From positions 1 to 13,010 of the forward strand of contig MNZY01000007.1 of the NCBI GenBank assembly GCA_001873845.1: DNA of 13,010 nt, written 5' to 3'. Position numbers and translations under genes: made by a program. The notes beneath the pieces are model-generated. The model made no database searches. It was not told the origin of the DNA and saw only the letters and a program-made list of their open reading frames with translations. Below, in pieces: positions 5,147 through 12,917 of this stretch. This DNA comes from Candidatus Altarchaeum sp. CG2_30_32_3053. GTDB lineage: Archaea > Altiarchaeota > Altiarchaeia > Altiarchaeales > Altiarchaeaceae. Numbering within the stretch: position 1 is the stretch's first letter; each line of letters opens with the position of its first letter.

Positions 5147-6451
5147 ATTTTTAAATTTTAACCGCTCAATATCTTCAAAGAAAGACGGATAGGACTTATT
5201 GACACACTCTGCATCATTTATTATTGTCTCTCCTTTGGCATTTAATCCCGCTACTGCACATGACATCGCTATTCTGTGGTCATTGTGTGGATCAATTTCC
5301 GCACCTTTTAAATCGGATTTGTGAATGAGCAATCCGTCTTCTGATTCGGCAATATCCGCATTCATCTTTTTCAGCCCCGTTGTTATTGCCAGCAAACGAT
5401 CACTTTCCTTAAGTCGCAATCTTCCGGCATTAAAAATTTTTGTCTCACCTTCGGCATAACAACCGAGAACTGCACAAACAGGAACTAAATCAGGTATGTT
5501 TTGGGCATCAATTTCAATTCCCTTTAAATTTGATTTGAGGACATGCACAACGCCCTTATTTTCTTTTATTTCAATTTCTGCACACATTTGTTTTAAAATG
5601 TTTAAAATTTCCTTATCACCCTGCTGTGAATGAACATTCAAATTTTTAACTTCAACATCGCCATTGATAGCACCTGCAGCAAGCAAAAAGGCAGCCGAAG
5701 AGTAATCCCCTTCAACCATAAATTTTTCCCTTGCTTTATAATGCTGGTTTCCGTGTATTTTAAATTTTTTCATATCCTCACTAACATCAACTTCTATTCC
5801 AAAGTCCTTTAAAACATCTAATGTAAGTTCTATATACGGTTTTGACTCAATATCAGTTGTTACATTTATTTCAGTATCTTTTTTGGCCCTTGGGCATGCA
5901 AACAGAAGTCCGCTTATAAACTGGGAGCTTATATTGCCTGAAATACTGGTTTTTCCACCTTTAATTCCAGGATAAATAACCACACAGTCCTTGTTTTTAT
6001 GTTTTTTATCTTTTTCTATGCTGCATTTTACGCCCAGGTTATTCAGGGCATCAAGTAATGGTTCAACAGGCCTCGCTTTTAGTCGTCCTTCTCTGACAAA
6101 TGTTACTTTTTTGGCTTTGGACAAACTTGCTAATGGAATAAAAAATCTAAAAGTAGAGCCTGACTCTTTTATACAATCTATTGTTATATTGTCAGATATT
6201 TCTGTATTTATTTCCGTATTTAAATTTTCATTCCCGTTTATTTCCAGTGTTCTATCTGATTCTTTTATATCAATATCCAACATTCTGAGCGCCGAGATCG
6301 TTTCTGCGGTATCATTACATTTCAGATAATTTGTTATCCTTGATGTTCCATTTGCCAGTGAAGCACAAATAATTGCCCTGTGGGTATAACTTTTGGAAGG
6401 AGGGCAGTCAATCGTTCCCTTTAAAAAGGTGTTCATTAGTTTTTTTTTCAT
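5120..6451 (-). CDS. aroA: 3-phosphoshikimate 1-carboxyvinyltransferase (EPSP synthase)
   Basis: A 443-residue, full-length enzyme that joins phosphoenolpyruvate to shikimate-3-phosphate in chorismate synthesis, in the cytoplasm. Family sites are all present: PPSKSYTHR at 17-25 (Lys20), the ESGSTFRF loop at 96-103 in its archaeal form, RPVEPLLDAL at 127-136, SSQ at 175-177, IPDLVPV with the catalytic Asp321, RLKESDR at 346-352, DPHNDHRIAM at 387-396, and NKSYPSFFEDI at 418-428 (Lys419). The ATG at 6451 gives MKKKL before the conserved start; the ATG at residue 6 is possible. The 3' end runs 27 bases into the convergent DUF131 gene. No other aro gene is in view. A 24-bp tandem repeat sits directly upstream and may hold the promoter. 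Confidence 0.95.
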   Translation of the reverse strand: MKKKLMNTFLKGTIDCPPSKSYTHRAIICASLANGTSRITNYLKCNDTAETISALRMLDIDIKESDRTLEINGNENLNTEINTEISDNITIDCIKESGSTFRFFIPLASLSKAKKVTFVREGRLKARPVEPLLDALNNLGVKCSIEKDKKHKNKDCVVIYPGIKGGKTSISGNISSQFISGLLFACPRAKKDTEINVTTDIESKPYIELTLDVLKDFGIEVDVSEDMKKFKIHGNQHYKAREKFMVEGDYSSAAFLLAAGAINGDVEVKNLNVHSQQGDKEILNILKQMCAEIEIKENKGVVHVLKSNLKGIEIDAQNIPDLVPVCAVLGCYAEGETKIFNAGRLRLKESDRLLAITTGLKKMNADIAESEDGLLIHKSDLKGAEIDPHNDHRIAMSCAVAGLNAKGETIINDAECVNKSYPSFFEDIERLKFKNLKSEKPEK

Positions 6452-6462
6452 TTTTAATCGTT

Positions 6463-6534
6463 TATTAGGAAGGTATGAAATTTACTTATTAGGAAGGTAT
6501 GAAATTTACTTATTAGGAAGGTATAACTTTACCC
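6463..6534. repeat. 24-bp tandem repeat, three units, upstream of aroA
   Basis: Units of TATTAGGAAGGTATGAAATT plus TTAC repeat with a period of 24 (units from about 6463, 6487 and 6511). The third unit diverges after GGTAT. On the aroA strand each full unit reads GTAAATTTCATACCTTCC, with a TATA-like AAATTT core; the nearest lies about 28 bases before the aroA ATG. It could be a repeated promoter or operator, or a simple minisatellite. Confidence 0.85.
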
Positions 6535-7199
6535 GAAGGGTTTTCTTGTTTTGGTTTCTCTTTTTATTTATTATTTTTTAGCTTAAACAGATAAAGATAA
6601 TGAAAACTATCATCACCAAAAGTTCTTGAATGTACATTTTCTATATGTGTTTCTGATATTACTATTGGGACTTCTAAGGGAAGTAATAAATAATAAATAG
6701 TTATCCGAACAAAGAATATAAATTATTCCATTTCCTCCATAAAGTCTTTGTTTCCATATAAAATTTCCATCTATGTCAAACACATAAAAATCGCTTTCGC
6801 CTCTACTCACAAAAATATAATTATCCAATATCACACACTCACATAATCCTGGTCTTGTCCACCAAGATTCTGGATCAATAATCCACAATATTTTGACGAT
6901 ATATCTTTCTCTATTGTATTCGCCAATGTAATGGGCATCATCTATTTTTTTAAGGTTAAGTTTTGATTTATCTTCTCCAAACTCGTCATCAATGTCGCAT
7001 TCCAAATCTTCATGAGATTTTGAGGTATAAATTCGCCAACACCATATTTCTTTCTTTTATTTTATGTTAAAAAGAGCCAATTCGTTTCCACCTGAAATAG
7101 CTCTAATATAATCTTTTAGTTTGTTTGAACTCGATACTCTCCCACAAACAAATTTATCGCCACACTTCATAATCAAATTTCCATTCATATCCAAAATAT

Positions 7200-7484
7200 G
7201 GTGCTACCCAACTAAAATTGGGATAATTATATATTTGTTTTTTTACTAATATTTTTACAAGTTATAGGACTTACTTAGATTATTTTGTAAATGAACATAA
7301 AAAGTCAAGAATTCATATTTGTTTTGTGTATATCCTGTAATGTTTAAAATTAAATTTATAATATCCAATTTTATTTTTAAGCAGATTTTTAAAAAATATC
7401 TCACAAATTAATTATCCCATTTCAAAATCGCAAAGATTTTGAAATATCCGAACGAAGTGAGGTTAACTTAAAGGGATGAGCACC
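7200..7484. mobile_element. 285-bp deletion derivative of the same element (copy 2)
   Basis: The first 151 bases match copy 1 (2116-2267) nearly base for base, and the right end from 7376 matches 2693-2755. The middle, including all three small ORFs, is gone and replaced by about 26 AT-rich bases. A 46-bp REP-like hairpin (7420-7465) is inserted inside the right inverted repeat. The flanking 8-bp duplication is CAAAATAT at 7192-7199 and 7485-7492. It sits inside the beta-propeller pseudogene; taking it out restores YILDMNGNL in frame. This is a MITE-like, non-autonomous copy. Confidence 0.9.
7419..7461. repeat. REP-like hairpin repeat, copy C, inside the element's right end
   Basis: A perfect 11-bp stem ATTTCAAAATC / GATTTTGAAAT with loop GCAAA, followed by ATCCGAACGAAGTGAGG. 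Copy 1 of the mobile element lacks it (it reads CCCAACTTAAAGGG), so it is a separate insertion. Confidence 0.7.
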
Positions 7485-7941
7485 CAAAATATATAGTCCA
7501 TCATCGGCAACGACACCAACATATTCTTTATCAAAGATATATGAACCAAACATATCGTCAAAACAATCACCACGTATTTTTGAATCTGGTATAAATTCCC
7601 ATTTTTTATTTCCTGTTTCCGTATCAATCAATTCTATACTCTATCCAAAAGCACGCACTATGTATTCATCCGAAAAACCATCTATCACACCTCTAATATT
7701 ATATTCTTTTTTCCATTTTAGATTGCCTTTTTTGTCAAATAAACAGAGATACCAAAGAGGATACTTTAGATCCTACTTGCATTCTATTTGTACTTCTATA
7801 AGCGTATATTTTTCTGATAACCAACAACCCAAAATAGATTCTTTCAGGTCAATATTTTTATCCCATCTAATTTCACCATTTTTCGCATCTAAAAGATAAA
7901 ACTTATGCTTTGAACATGTTGCAATAGTTTGATTTTTGTAT

Positions 7942-8016
7942 TTGCTCAATATTGGGAGGTAATCTACTCTTATTTTATGTAGGTACTATAATAATTTACC
8001 CCTACTTATTGAGCAA
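7942..8016. repeat. 75-bp element with 21-bp imperfect inverted ends
   Basis: TTGCTCAATATTGGGAGGTAA at 7942-7962 and the reverse complement of TTGCTCAATAAGTAGGGGTAA at 7996-8016 match at most positions around a 33-base centre. It lies at the broken 5' edge of the propeller pseudogene. I see no clear target duplication. It may be a miniature insertion, or a hairpin between the pseudogene and the 3' end of the formate dehydrogenase operon. The 142 bases from 8017 to 8158 are A/T-rich with nothing recognisable. Confidence 0.6.
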
Positions 8017-8158
8017 GTTCGATTTGTTTAAAAATTTATTATCAAAACATAAATAATTTACAAAATTTTATTAAATTTAAAAAGAAAATTTAAAAATAAA
8101 AAATTAAACCAGCTGTGCAATCATGACAATTAATTTACCTTGTGTTTTTCAGGAATTT

Positions 8159-8593
8159 TTATGCCTCGCTTGCTTTTTTGCTTATCAATAAACTTAACAA
8201 CATCAAAATTCCAGCAATCGCAAAATATATGCTTATTGTTCTCAAAGGGATTAAAATCTGGTCAATTAACAGAGGAAGATCCACACTTACCGGAAGAAAT
8301 CCTGAATAGTTTCCAACAAGTAGCCCTGTAAACAATAGAAATGCAATTGAAAGCATTCCAAGTGCATAGGCAAGCAAGTCCATTCCTTTATATTTTTTCA
8401 ATGTTTTGTTTTTGTTAACATAAACAATCATTATAACAAACATAACACCTAGTATTATAGAAAATACCTTCACTATTGTTCCTGTTCCCGGAACTGATGG
8501 CTCTGTTCCCAAAATATACGGCTGAATACTTACAATTACGATTACAGCAGTGCTTATTATTAACCCCCAAAGTAAAATTTTATTTAAATCCAT
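8159..8593 (-). CDS. Four-helix membrane protein, third gene of the formate dehydrogenase cluster
   Basis: A 144-residue protein with four predicted membrane helices: about 7-28, 40-59, 72-93 and 118-137. Loops are short; the basic stretch NKNKTLKKYKG after helix 2 and the KK near the C-terminus suggest both ends face the cytoplasm. It lies 88 bases after the iron-sulfur gene on the same strand and reads as the last gene of that operon. By position it should anchor the complex or carry electrons to the quinone or other carrier pool, as FdnI/FdoI do in bacteria. However, it has no histidine at all, so it cannot bind haem b as FdnI does. I do not recognise the family, and the role is inferred from position only. 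Confidence 0.65.
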   Translation of the reverse strand: MDLNKILLWGLIISTAVIVIVSIQPYILGTEPSVPGTGTIVKVFSIILGVMFVIMIVYVNKNKTLKKYKGMDLLAYALGMLSIAFLLFTGLLVGNYSGFLPVSVDLPLLIDQILIPLRTISIYFAIAGILMLLSLLISKKASEA

Positions 8594-8681
8594 TTTAAAT
8601 TTTGATAAATTTTTTAAATTTAATTTAATTAATTTAAATCTTTATTTTAAATTTTTTAAATTTTATCTTTTAAATTTAATT

Positions 8682-9431
8682 TTATCTTTTACCTTCTTTC
8701 ACCTTTTTTACCCTCTCACTATAAATTTTCAATCCGACCAGTGCCGCTCCTCCCAATAGAGTTAATGCCCCAACAGGATGCTTAATTGCCTCTAAAACAT
8801 TTGCTATGTTATGAATTTCTGCAACTTTAAAGTCAATTTTTTCAAAAGGTATATCCGAAACGTAAATCACAGACGAATTATAACTGTCATTCACTCCTCC
8901 GCCATAAACATACTTAAATTTTGAAGTATATTCCCTCATTTCATCAATATCTCCAAATTTTAATGCCTTTGAAGGGCATGCTTTCACACAAGCTGGTTCC
9001 AGTGCGGGATTTTGTGTAATTCTATCATAGCACAATGTGCATTTTACAGGTTTTTTATCCACTGCCATAACCGGAACACCAAAAGGACAAACCTGAGCGC
9101 ACAATCCAACACCTTCACATTTTTCTTTATCAACAACAACCGCTCCATTATCATATTTCACTATTGCATGGGCAGGACAATTCTTTACACATTGTGGGTC
9201 TTCGCAGTGCATACATTGTCTTTTATAAAAATTTTTGATGTCTTTTTCATATATATAGGTAAATTCATTATCACTAAATTTATCCGTGCCTTTTGCCTTT
9301 TCAACAGCATTTCTTATTCCATCCTGATCTCTGTTTTCTATCCTTGGTTCTAATTTATTCCAGCTTTTGCAGGCAACAATACAAGATCTACATCCAGTGC
9401 ATTTGTCCAAATCAATCAATAACGACTTCAT
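8682..9431 (-). CDS. Formate dehydrogenase iron-sulfur (beta) subunit, membrane-anchored
   Basis: A 249-residue FdnH/FdoH-like ferredoxin subunit that moves electrons from the catalytic subunit to the membrane. Four cysteine groups are visible: C11-C14-C17-C21 (CTGCRSCIVAC), C73-C76-C81-C85 (CMHCEDPQCVKNC), C105-C111-C115 (CEGVGLCAQVC), and C131-C134-C148-C152. The third group has Val108 where the family has its second cysteine, so 15 of the usual 16 ligands are present. Near the C-terminus, about 219-236 (PVGALTLLGGAALVGLKI) is one hydrophobic helix followed by a basic tail, matching the single anchor helix of FdnH with the clusters outside and the tail inside. The ATG at 9431 begins directly at the first cluster, with no export signal of its own, so it is probably carried out with the TAT-signal subunit. 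It is 155 bases downstream of the catalytic gene. Confidence 0.85.
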   Translation of the reverse strand: MKSLLIDLDKCTGCRSCIVACKSWNKLEPRIENRDQDGIRNAVEKAKGTDKFSDNEFTYIYEKDIKNFYKRQCMHCEDPQCVKNCPAHAIVKYDNGAVVVDKEKCEGVGLCAQVCPFGVPVMAVDKKPVKCTLCYDRITQNPALEPACVKACPSKALKFGDIDEMREYTSKFKYVYGGGVNDSYNSSVIYVSDIPFEKIDFKVAEIHNIANVLEAIKHPVGALTLLGGAALVGLKIYSERVKKVKEGKR

Positions 9432-9586
9432 TTTAAAGTTATTTTGCTTTGTTTTATTTATTTAAATTTATTTTTATTTTTTGTATTAATTTGTAAATAT
9501 GTTTAAAATTTCAAATCTAACATTCATAGACGAATTTTTAATCCATATTTCAACATTCGGTGTTATTCGTTTATCACTACAAATTC

Positions 9587-12500
9587 TTATGCCTTTTCAA
9601 TATTACATAATGCAACTTTATATTCTGGAATGCTCGCATTTGGATCAACAGCATCAATTACTAAGTAATTCGCGGAATCTCCTGTTGATAATCCCTTAAA
9701 TCCCCAATGCCATGTTACTGCAATCGTCTTTTCATTAACCCTTCCATTAACTCTCGCTTTAACTTTAATGCTTCCTCTTTTTGTTGAAATTTTCACATAA
9801 TCATTATTATTAATATTTTTCTCTTTTGCTAATTTTTCATTAATTTCACAGAATGGTTCTGGTTCTAATTCAACCAAATAAGGAATATTTCTTGTTGTTT
9901 GCCCCGCAAGCATATGCTCCAATAGACGGAAAGTCGTTAAAACATAAGGAAATTCACTAACATCTCCAATTTCAAGTTCCCCTACATTGCTCGTGTTTTT
10001 CTTTGTGTCAGTATCAAATTTTACATAAGGAGGATACTTTTCAGACAAATCCGGATAAGGCGATTCTATTGGCTCCATGTGTTTTGGCAGGAATCCGTCT
10101 TTCAAAGGTGAAGTTAATGCCCCCAACGCCGCAACACCCTCTTTTGTCAAAAATCCATCGTTCGGAATAAAGTATGAACCCTTTTTGTTTGGTCTGTATG
10201 TATCGTCCTTAAATTTATATTGAATTTCCAAATTTTTTCCCTTTTCCGGATAAACATAATACAAAACATGCCTATTTATCGGCCATGTCCACCCCCATCC
10301 AGGATAAACGCCTTCTCCGTTATCACTGATATTATCCCTTCTCTTTGCATAATTTGTCCCTTTGTTTATCACTTCATCGCCAAATTCATCTACGCTTCTT
10401 GTTTCAATCACTCCAGCATATTTTCCAATTACATCATAAATCCAGCAGCATTTCATTACCTCCTTTAACACATTTTCTGCAACTTTTTCGCAATCAAAAT
10501 TTGTGTTGCCGTTGTTTAAGTATCCGTAATTAAAAGCATAATTAAATGCTTCATGAGAACTGTTAAATTTATTTGTATCAAAATTTAGTGCTCCTTTTTC
10601 ATATAATTTTTCTGCTAAATTTATTAAAATTTCCAGATCGCTCTTTGAATTATACAATGGATTTATTGCTTTATATCTCCACTGAACACATCTTCCGCTG
10701 TTTGTAACGCTTCCCGCTCTTTCGGCAAATGTGCTTGCAGGCAGCATATAAGTTGAGGAATTTTCGTTTCTCTCTGCTGCTGCACTCTCTGATTCAAAAA
10801 TATCCACAACAACCAGTAATTCCAAATTTTTAAAGGCCTCTTTAACAATGTTTAAATTTGGCGATGAAACCATTGGATTTTCTCCGAATATTACTAATGC
10901 TTTTATTACCCCTTCTTTTGCCTTTCTGAGCATAACCTGGCTTGAATATCCGTTTCCTTTCGGCAATTGTTCATAACTTATTCCCCACAGCCCCATTCCT
11001 TTTCCGCCCCTATGTCCGGAAAATTTGTCTTCCTGAAAATCATCTGTTAAAATATTAAAAATTTCATTTTGTCTGAATTTTCCAAGTCGTGCTTTTCCAT
11101 AAGAACTCCAGTAATTCTCTAATTTCTGCTCTTTTTTTGGAACTGCCAAATAAGCAGGTAGTATATGACTTAATCCCATATCTGTTGCTCCCTGAACATT
11201 ATGAATTCCTCTCATTGCGTTAATTCCCCCACCGGGAACACCAACATTTCCTAAAAGCAATTGTAAAACAGCATAGCTTCTTATATATTGCACTCCAGTT
11301 GTGTGCTGTGTTGTGCCCATTGAATATAAAATTGTCAGTGGTTTATTTTTTGCAAAAATTTCCGTTACTTGTTTTATCTTTTCTTTTTCAACCCATGTAA
11401 TTTTCTCAACCTCATCTAAAGTATAGGAAGAAACATTTTCAACAAGCTTGCTGAATATCGTATCTTTATTGTTTTTCATTTCATCAGCAGTAAAGACGCC
11501 TGCAAAGGCACCATAACAATCTCCATAAACCTTTACATTTGCGGGAATCTTTGAAATTTCTTTGTCCTGTTCATCTAAAATTTCAATTTCTCCTAATGCA
11601 ATTTCATTTTCTATTTTACTTATGAAAGAAAATTTATCCATTGAAAATACAAAATTTTTCCCATTCAAAGAAATTTCTTCTTTTACATCTTTTCCATTCT
11701 CATCCTTTCCAGTTATTTTTACTTTATTTACTTTATCGTTATCATTGCTTGATTTTATCTTTATTTTTTTATTATCATCAAATGCATTTATCTGTATCTC
11801 AATTAATTTGCCTTCATTATTCAGTAAGAAAGGCGCATTTGTCCTGTTCATCAAATAATTTTTGTCGTAATAATTATTTTCAATAATTTCTTTACACATT
11901 CCGTTTATTAAAGCAATGTCTGTTCCCGGGCGATGCTGAATGTAAATATCTGATTTATTTGCTGTCTTTGTATATCTTGGGTCTGCAACAACAATTTTTG
12001 CATCATTCTTTTCTCTCGCTTCTGTAACCCACTGAAATCCAACCGGGTGATTTTCAACGATATTGCTTCCAATAATAAAAATACTTTTAGCATTCTTAAT
12101 ATCAACCCAGTGATTTGTCATCGCCCCCCTTCCAAATGAAGGTGCTAAGGCACCAACCGTTGATGCGTGGCATTTTCTTGCCTGATGTTCTCTGTTATTT
12201 GTTCCAAAGATTCTTACAATTTTTTGTATTAAGTAATCCTCTTCGTTTGTAGCATGAGAGCATCCATAAAATCCAACCGCATTTGCCCCATATTTGTCCT
12301 TTATCTCTTTTAATTTTTCAGAAATTTCATCATAAGATTCATTCCACGAAATTTTTTCCCATTCTCCGTTTCCTGTTTTCTTTGATGGCTCTTTAACTCT
12401 GAAATCGTTGTATATCAGCTGAATCGCAGCACATCCTTTACTGCATAAACTTCCCCTGCTTATCGGACTTTCTTCATCGCCTTCTACATGAACGACTTTA

Positions 12501-12745
12501 TTGTCTTTTACATAAATTTTCATTCCGCACCCAACAGCACAATATGGGCAAACAGAATAAAAAACCGTCCCCTCTATTCCATGAGATGTTCCGGATTCTT
12601 TTGTTTTATGAAGGATTTTCCCTGCTCCGACAGTATTGGAAATTACAATCCCTGTTGTAACAGCACCTCCTATTTTTAAGAAGTTTCTTCTTGTAATTTC
12701 AAAATTGCCTTCTGTGCCCTTAGTTATTGTTTTTAATTTTTCCAT
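9587..12745 (-). CDS. fdhA: Formate dehydrogenase catalytic subunit, TAT-exported, Mo/W-bis-MGD (Cys form)
   Basis: A 1052-residue DMSO-reductase-family protein, close to the roughly 1015 of FdnG/FdoG. It oxidises formate to CO2 at a Mo or W bis-pyranopterin centre. Order: twin-arginine signal TRRNFLKIGG at 18-27 and a hydrophobic stretch to about 42; [4Fe-4S] ligands C66, C69, C73 (CPYCAVGCG) and C101, with the relay Lys103; active-site Cys192 in ARKCHAST (TGC codon, where many FdnG enzymes use selenocysteine) and His193; then GRGAMTNHWVDI, a hallmark of this branch; ENHPVGF; the HTTGVQYIRS and GVPGGGINAMRGIHNVQG pterin sites; and a C-terminal dinucleotide-binding domain from about 935. Residues 313-400 are an insertion with a predicted beta-sandwich pattern not expected here. 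It leads the three-gene cluster. The absence of an F420-reducing partner argues against the cytoplasmic methanogen type. A related oxidoreductase of the same branch is the main alternative. Confidence 0.88.
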   Translation of the reverse strand: MEKLKTITKGTEGNFEITRRNFLKIGGAVTTGIVISNTVGAGKILHKTKESGTSHGIEGTVFYSVCPYCAVGCGMKIYVKDNKVVHVEGDEESPISRGSLCSKGCAAIQLIYNDFRVKEPSKKTGNGEWEKISWNESYDEISEKLKEIKDKYGANAVGFYGCSHATNEEDYLIQKIVRIFGTNNREHQARKCHASTVGALAPSFGRGAMTNHWVDIKNAKSIFIIGSNIVENHPVGFQWVTEAREKNDAKIVVADPRYTKTANKSDIYIQHRPGTDIALINGMCKEIIENNYYDKNYLMNRTNAPFLLNNEGKLIEIQINAFDDNKKIKIKSSNDNDKVNKVKITGKDENGKDVKEEISLNGKNFVFSMDKFSFISKIENEIALGEIEILDEQDKEISKIPANVKVYGDCYGAFAGVFTADEMKNNKDTIFSKLVENVSSYTLDEVEKITWVEKEKIKQVTEIFAKNKPLTILYSMGTTQHTTGVQYIRSYAVLQLLLGNVGVPGGGINAMRGIHNVQGATDMGLSHILPAYLAVPKKEQKLENYWSSYGKARLGKFRQNEIFNILTDDFQEDKFSGHRGGKGMGLWGISYEQLPKGNGYSSQVMLRKAKEGVIKALVIFGENPMVSSPNLNIVKEAFKNLELLVVVDIFESESAAAERNENSSTYMLPASTFAERAGSVTNSGRCVQWRYKAINPLYNSKSDLEILINLAEKLYEKGALNFDTNKFNSSHEAFNYAFNYGYLNNGNTNFDCEKVAENVLKEVMKCCWIYDVIGKYAGVIETRSVDEFGDEVINKGTNYAKRRDNISDNGEGVYPGWGWTWPINRHVLYYVYPEKGKNLEIQYKFKDDTYRPNKKGSYFIPNDGFLTKEGVAALGALTSPLKDGFLPKHMEPIESPYPDLSEKYPPYVKFDTDTKKNTSNVGELEIGDVSEFPYVLTTFRLLEHMLAGQTTRNIPYLVELEPEPFCEINEKLAKEKNINNNDYVKISTKRGSIKVKARVNGRVNEKTIAVTWHWGFKGLSTGDSANYLVIDAVDPNASIPEYKVALCNIEKA

Positions 12746-12769
12746 TTTAAAAAATAAATTTAAATAAAA

Positions 12770-12777
12770 TAATTATA
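12770..12777 (-). promoter_or_regulatory. TATA box of the formate dehydrogenase operon
   Basis: On the minus strand TATAATTA, preceded by CTCGAG, is centred 28 bases before the fdhA ATG. This puts the start of transcription at or next to the ATG, so a leaderless mRNA is likely. No Shine-Dalgarno sequence is seen. Confidence 0.5.
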
Positions 12778-12783
12778 CTCGAG

Positions 12784-12917
12784 TTTGAAAGATATTTAAA
12801 TCTAATTTTGAAAGTTATTAAAATTACGCTTGAAAAATTGAGTTTGTTGCCGTGTCAAATATTGTTTGTTGCCTTGAAAATTGAATATCTTTCAAAGTCA
12901 GGTTTAAATCTTTCATT
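12784..12917. promoter_or_regulatory. Inverted-repeat control region upstream of fdhA
   Basis: Left arm 12784-12819 and right arm 12884-12917 are inverted copies (TTTGAAAGATAT / ATATCTTTCAAA perfect, then TTTAAA and a second TTTGAAAG). Inside are two exact 10-bp direct repeats, GTTTGTTGCC, at 12842-12851 and 12864-12873, spaced 22 bp (two helical turns), each next to TTGAAAA(A)TTGA. The left arm ends six bases from the TATA box. This looks like an operator array; a small insertion is the alternative. From 12918 to the window edge I see only AT-rich DNA. Confidence 0.55.

Larger units (their letters stand above)
6564..7967 (-). pseudogene. PQQ/WD-like beta-propeller protein, decayed and interrupted
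   Basis: One minus-strand frame encodes blade-like repeats of the type FYLLDAKNGEIRW, LIDTETGNKKWEF, YILDMNGNLIM, FYVFDIDGNFIWK, that is, strand, D-x-x-[NT]-G, aromatic-W/F, as in PQQ-like propellers. Lesions: TAG at 7773-7775, TAG at 7641-7643, a 285-bp element at 7200-7484, TAA at 7057-7059, and a frameshift near 6680-6695 at a TTATTTATTA slippage site. Past the shift the tail ISETHIENVHSRTFGDDS continues to a TAA at 6564. The distances between the stops, less the element and its target copy, are all multiples of three, so this was one gene. No N-terminus is visible: the frame meets a TAG at 7986 and an inverted repeat, so the 5' part is lost. The intact protein probably exceeded 360 residues. 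Its function is unknown. Confidence 0.8.

Noticed and set aside
6393..6581. Plus-strand frame encoding LLGRYEIY repeats
   Set aside because: It is only the translation of the 24-bp tandem repeat and starts inside aroA antisense; the repeat is better seen as DNA.
7641..7775. Two in-frame TAG codons in the propeller frame, possible pyrrolysine
   Set aside because: A TAA in the same frame at 7057, a frameshift near 6690 and an inserted element show plain gene decay, so TAG readthrough is not needed.
9432..9586. Extra small gene between the catalytic and iron-sulfur subunits
   Set aside because: Only very short frames, such as MLKYGLKIRL, are present; no motif or ribosome site.
12174..12176. 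Selenocysteine at the formate dehydrogenase active site
   Set aside because: The codon on the coding strand is TGC, cysteine, so no recoding is required.
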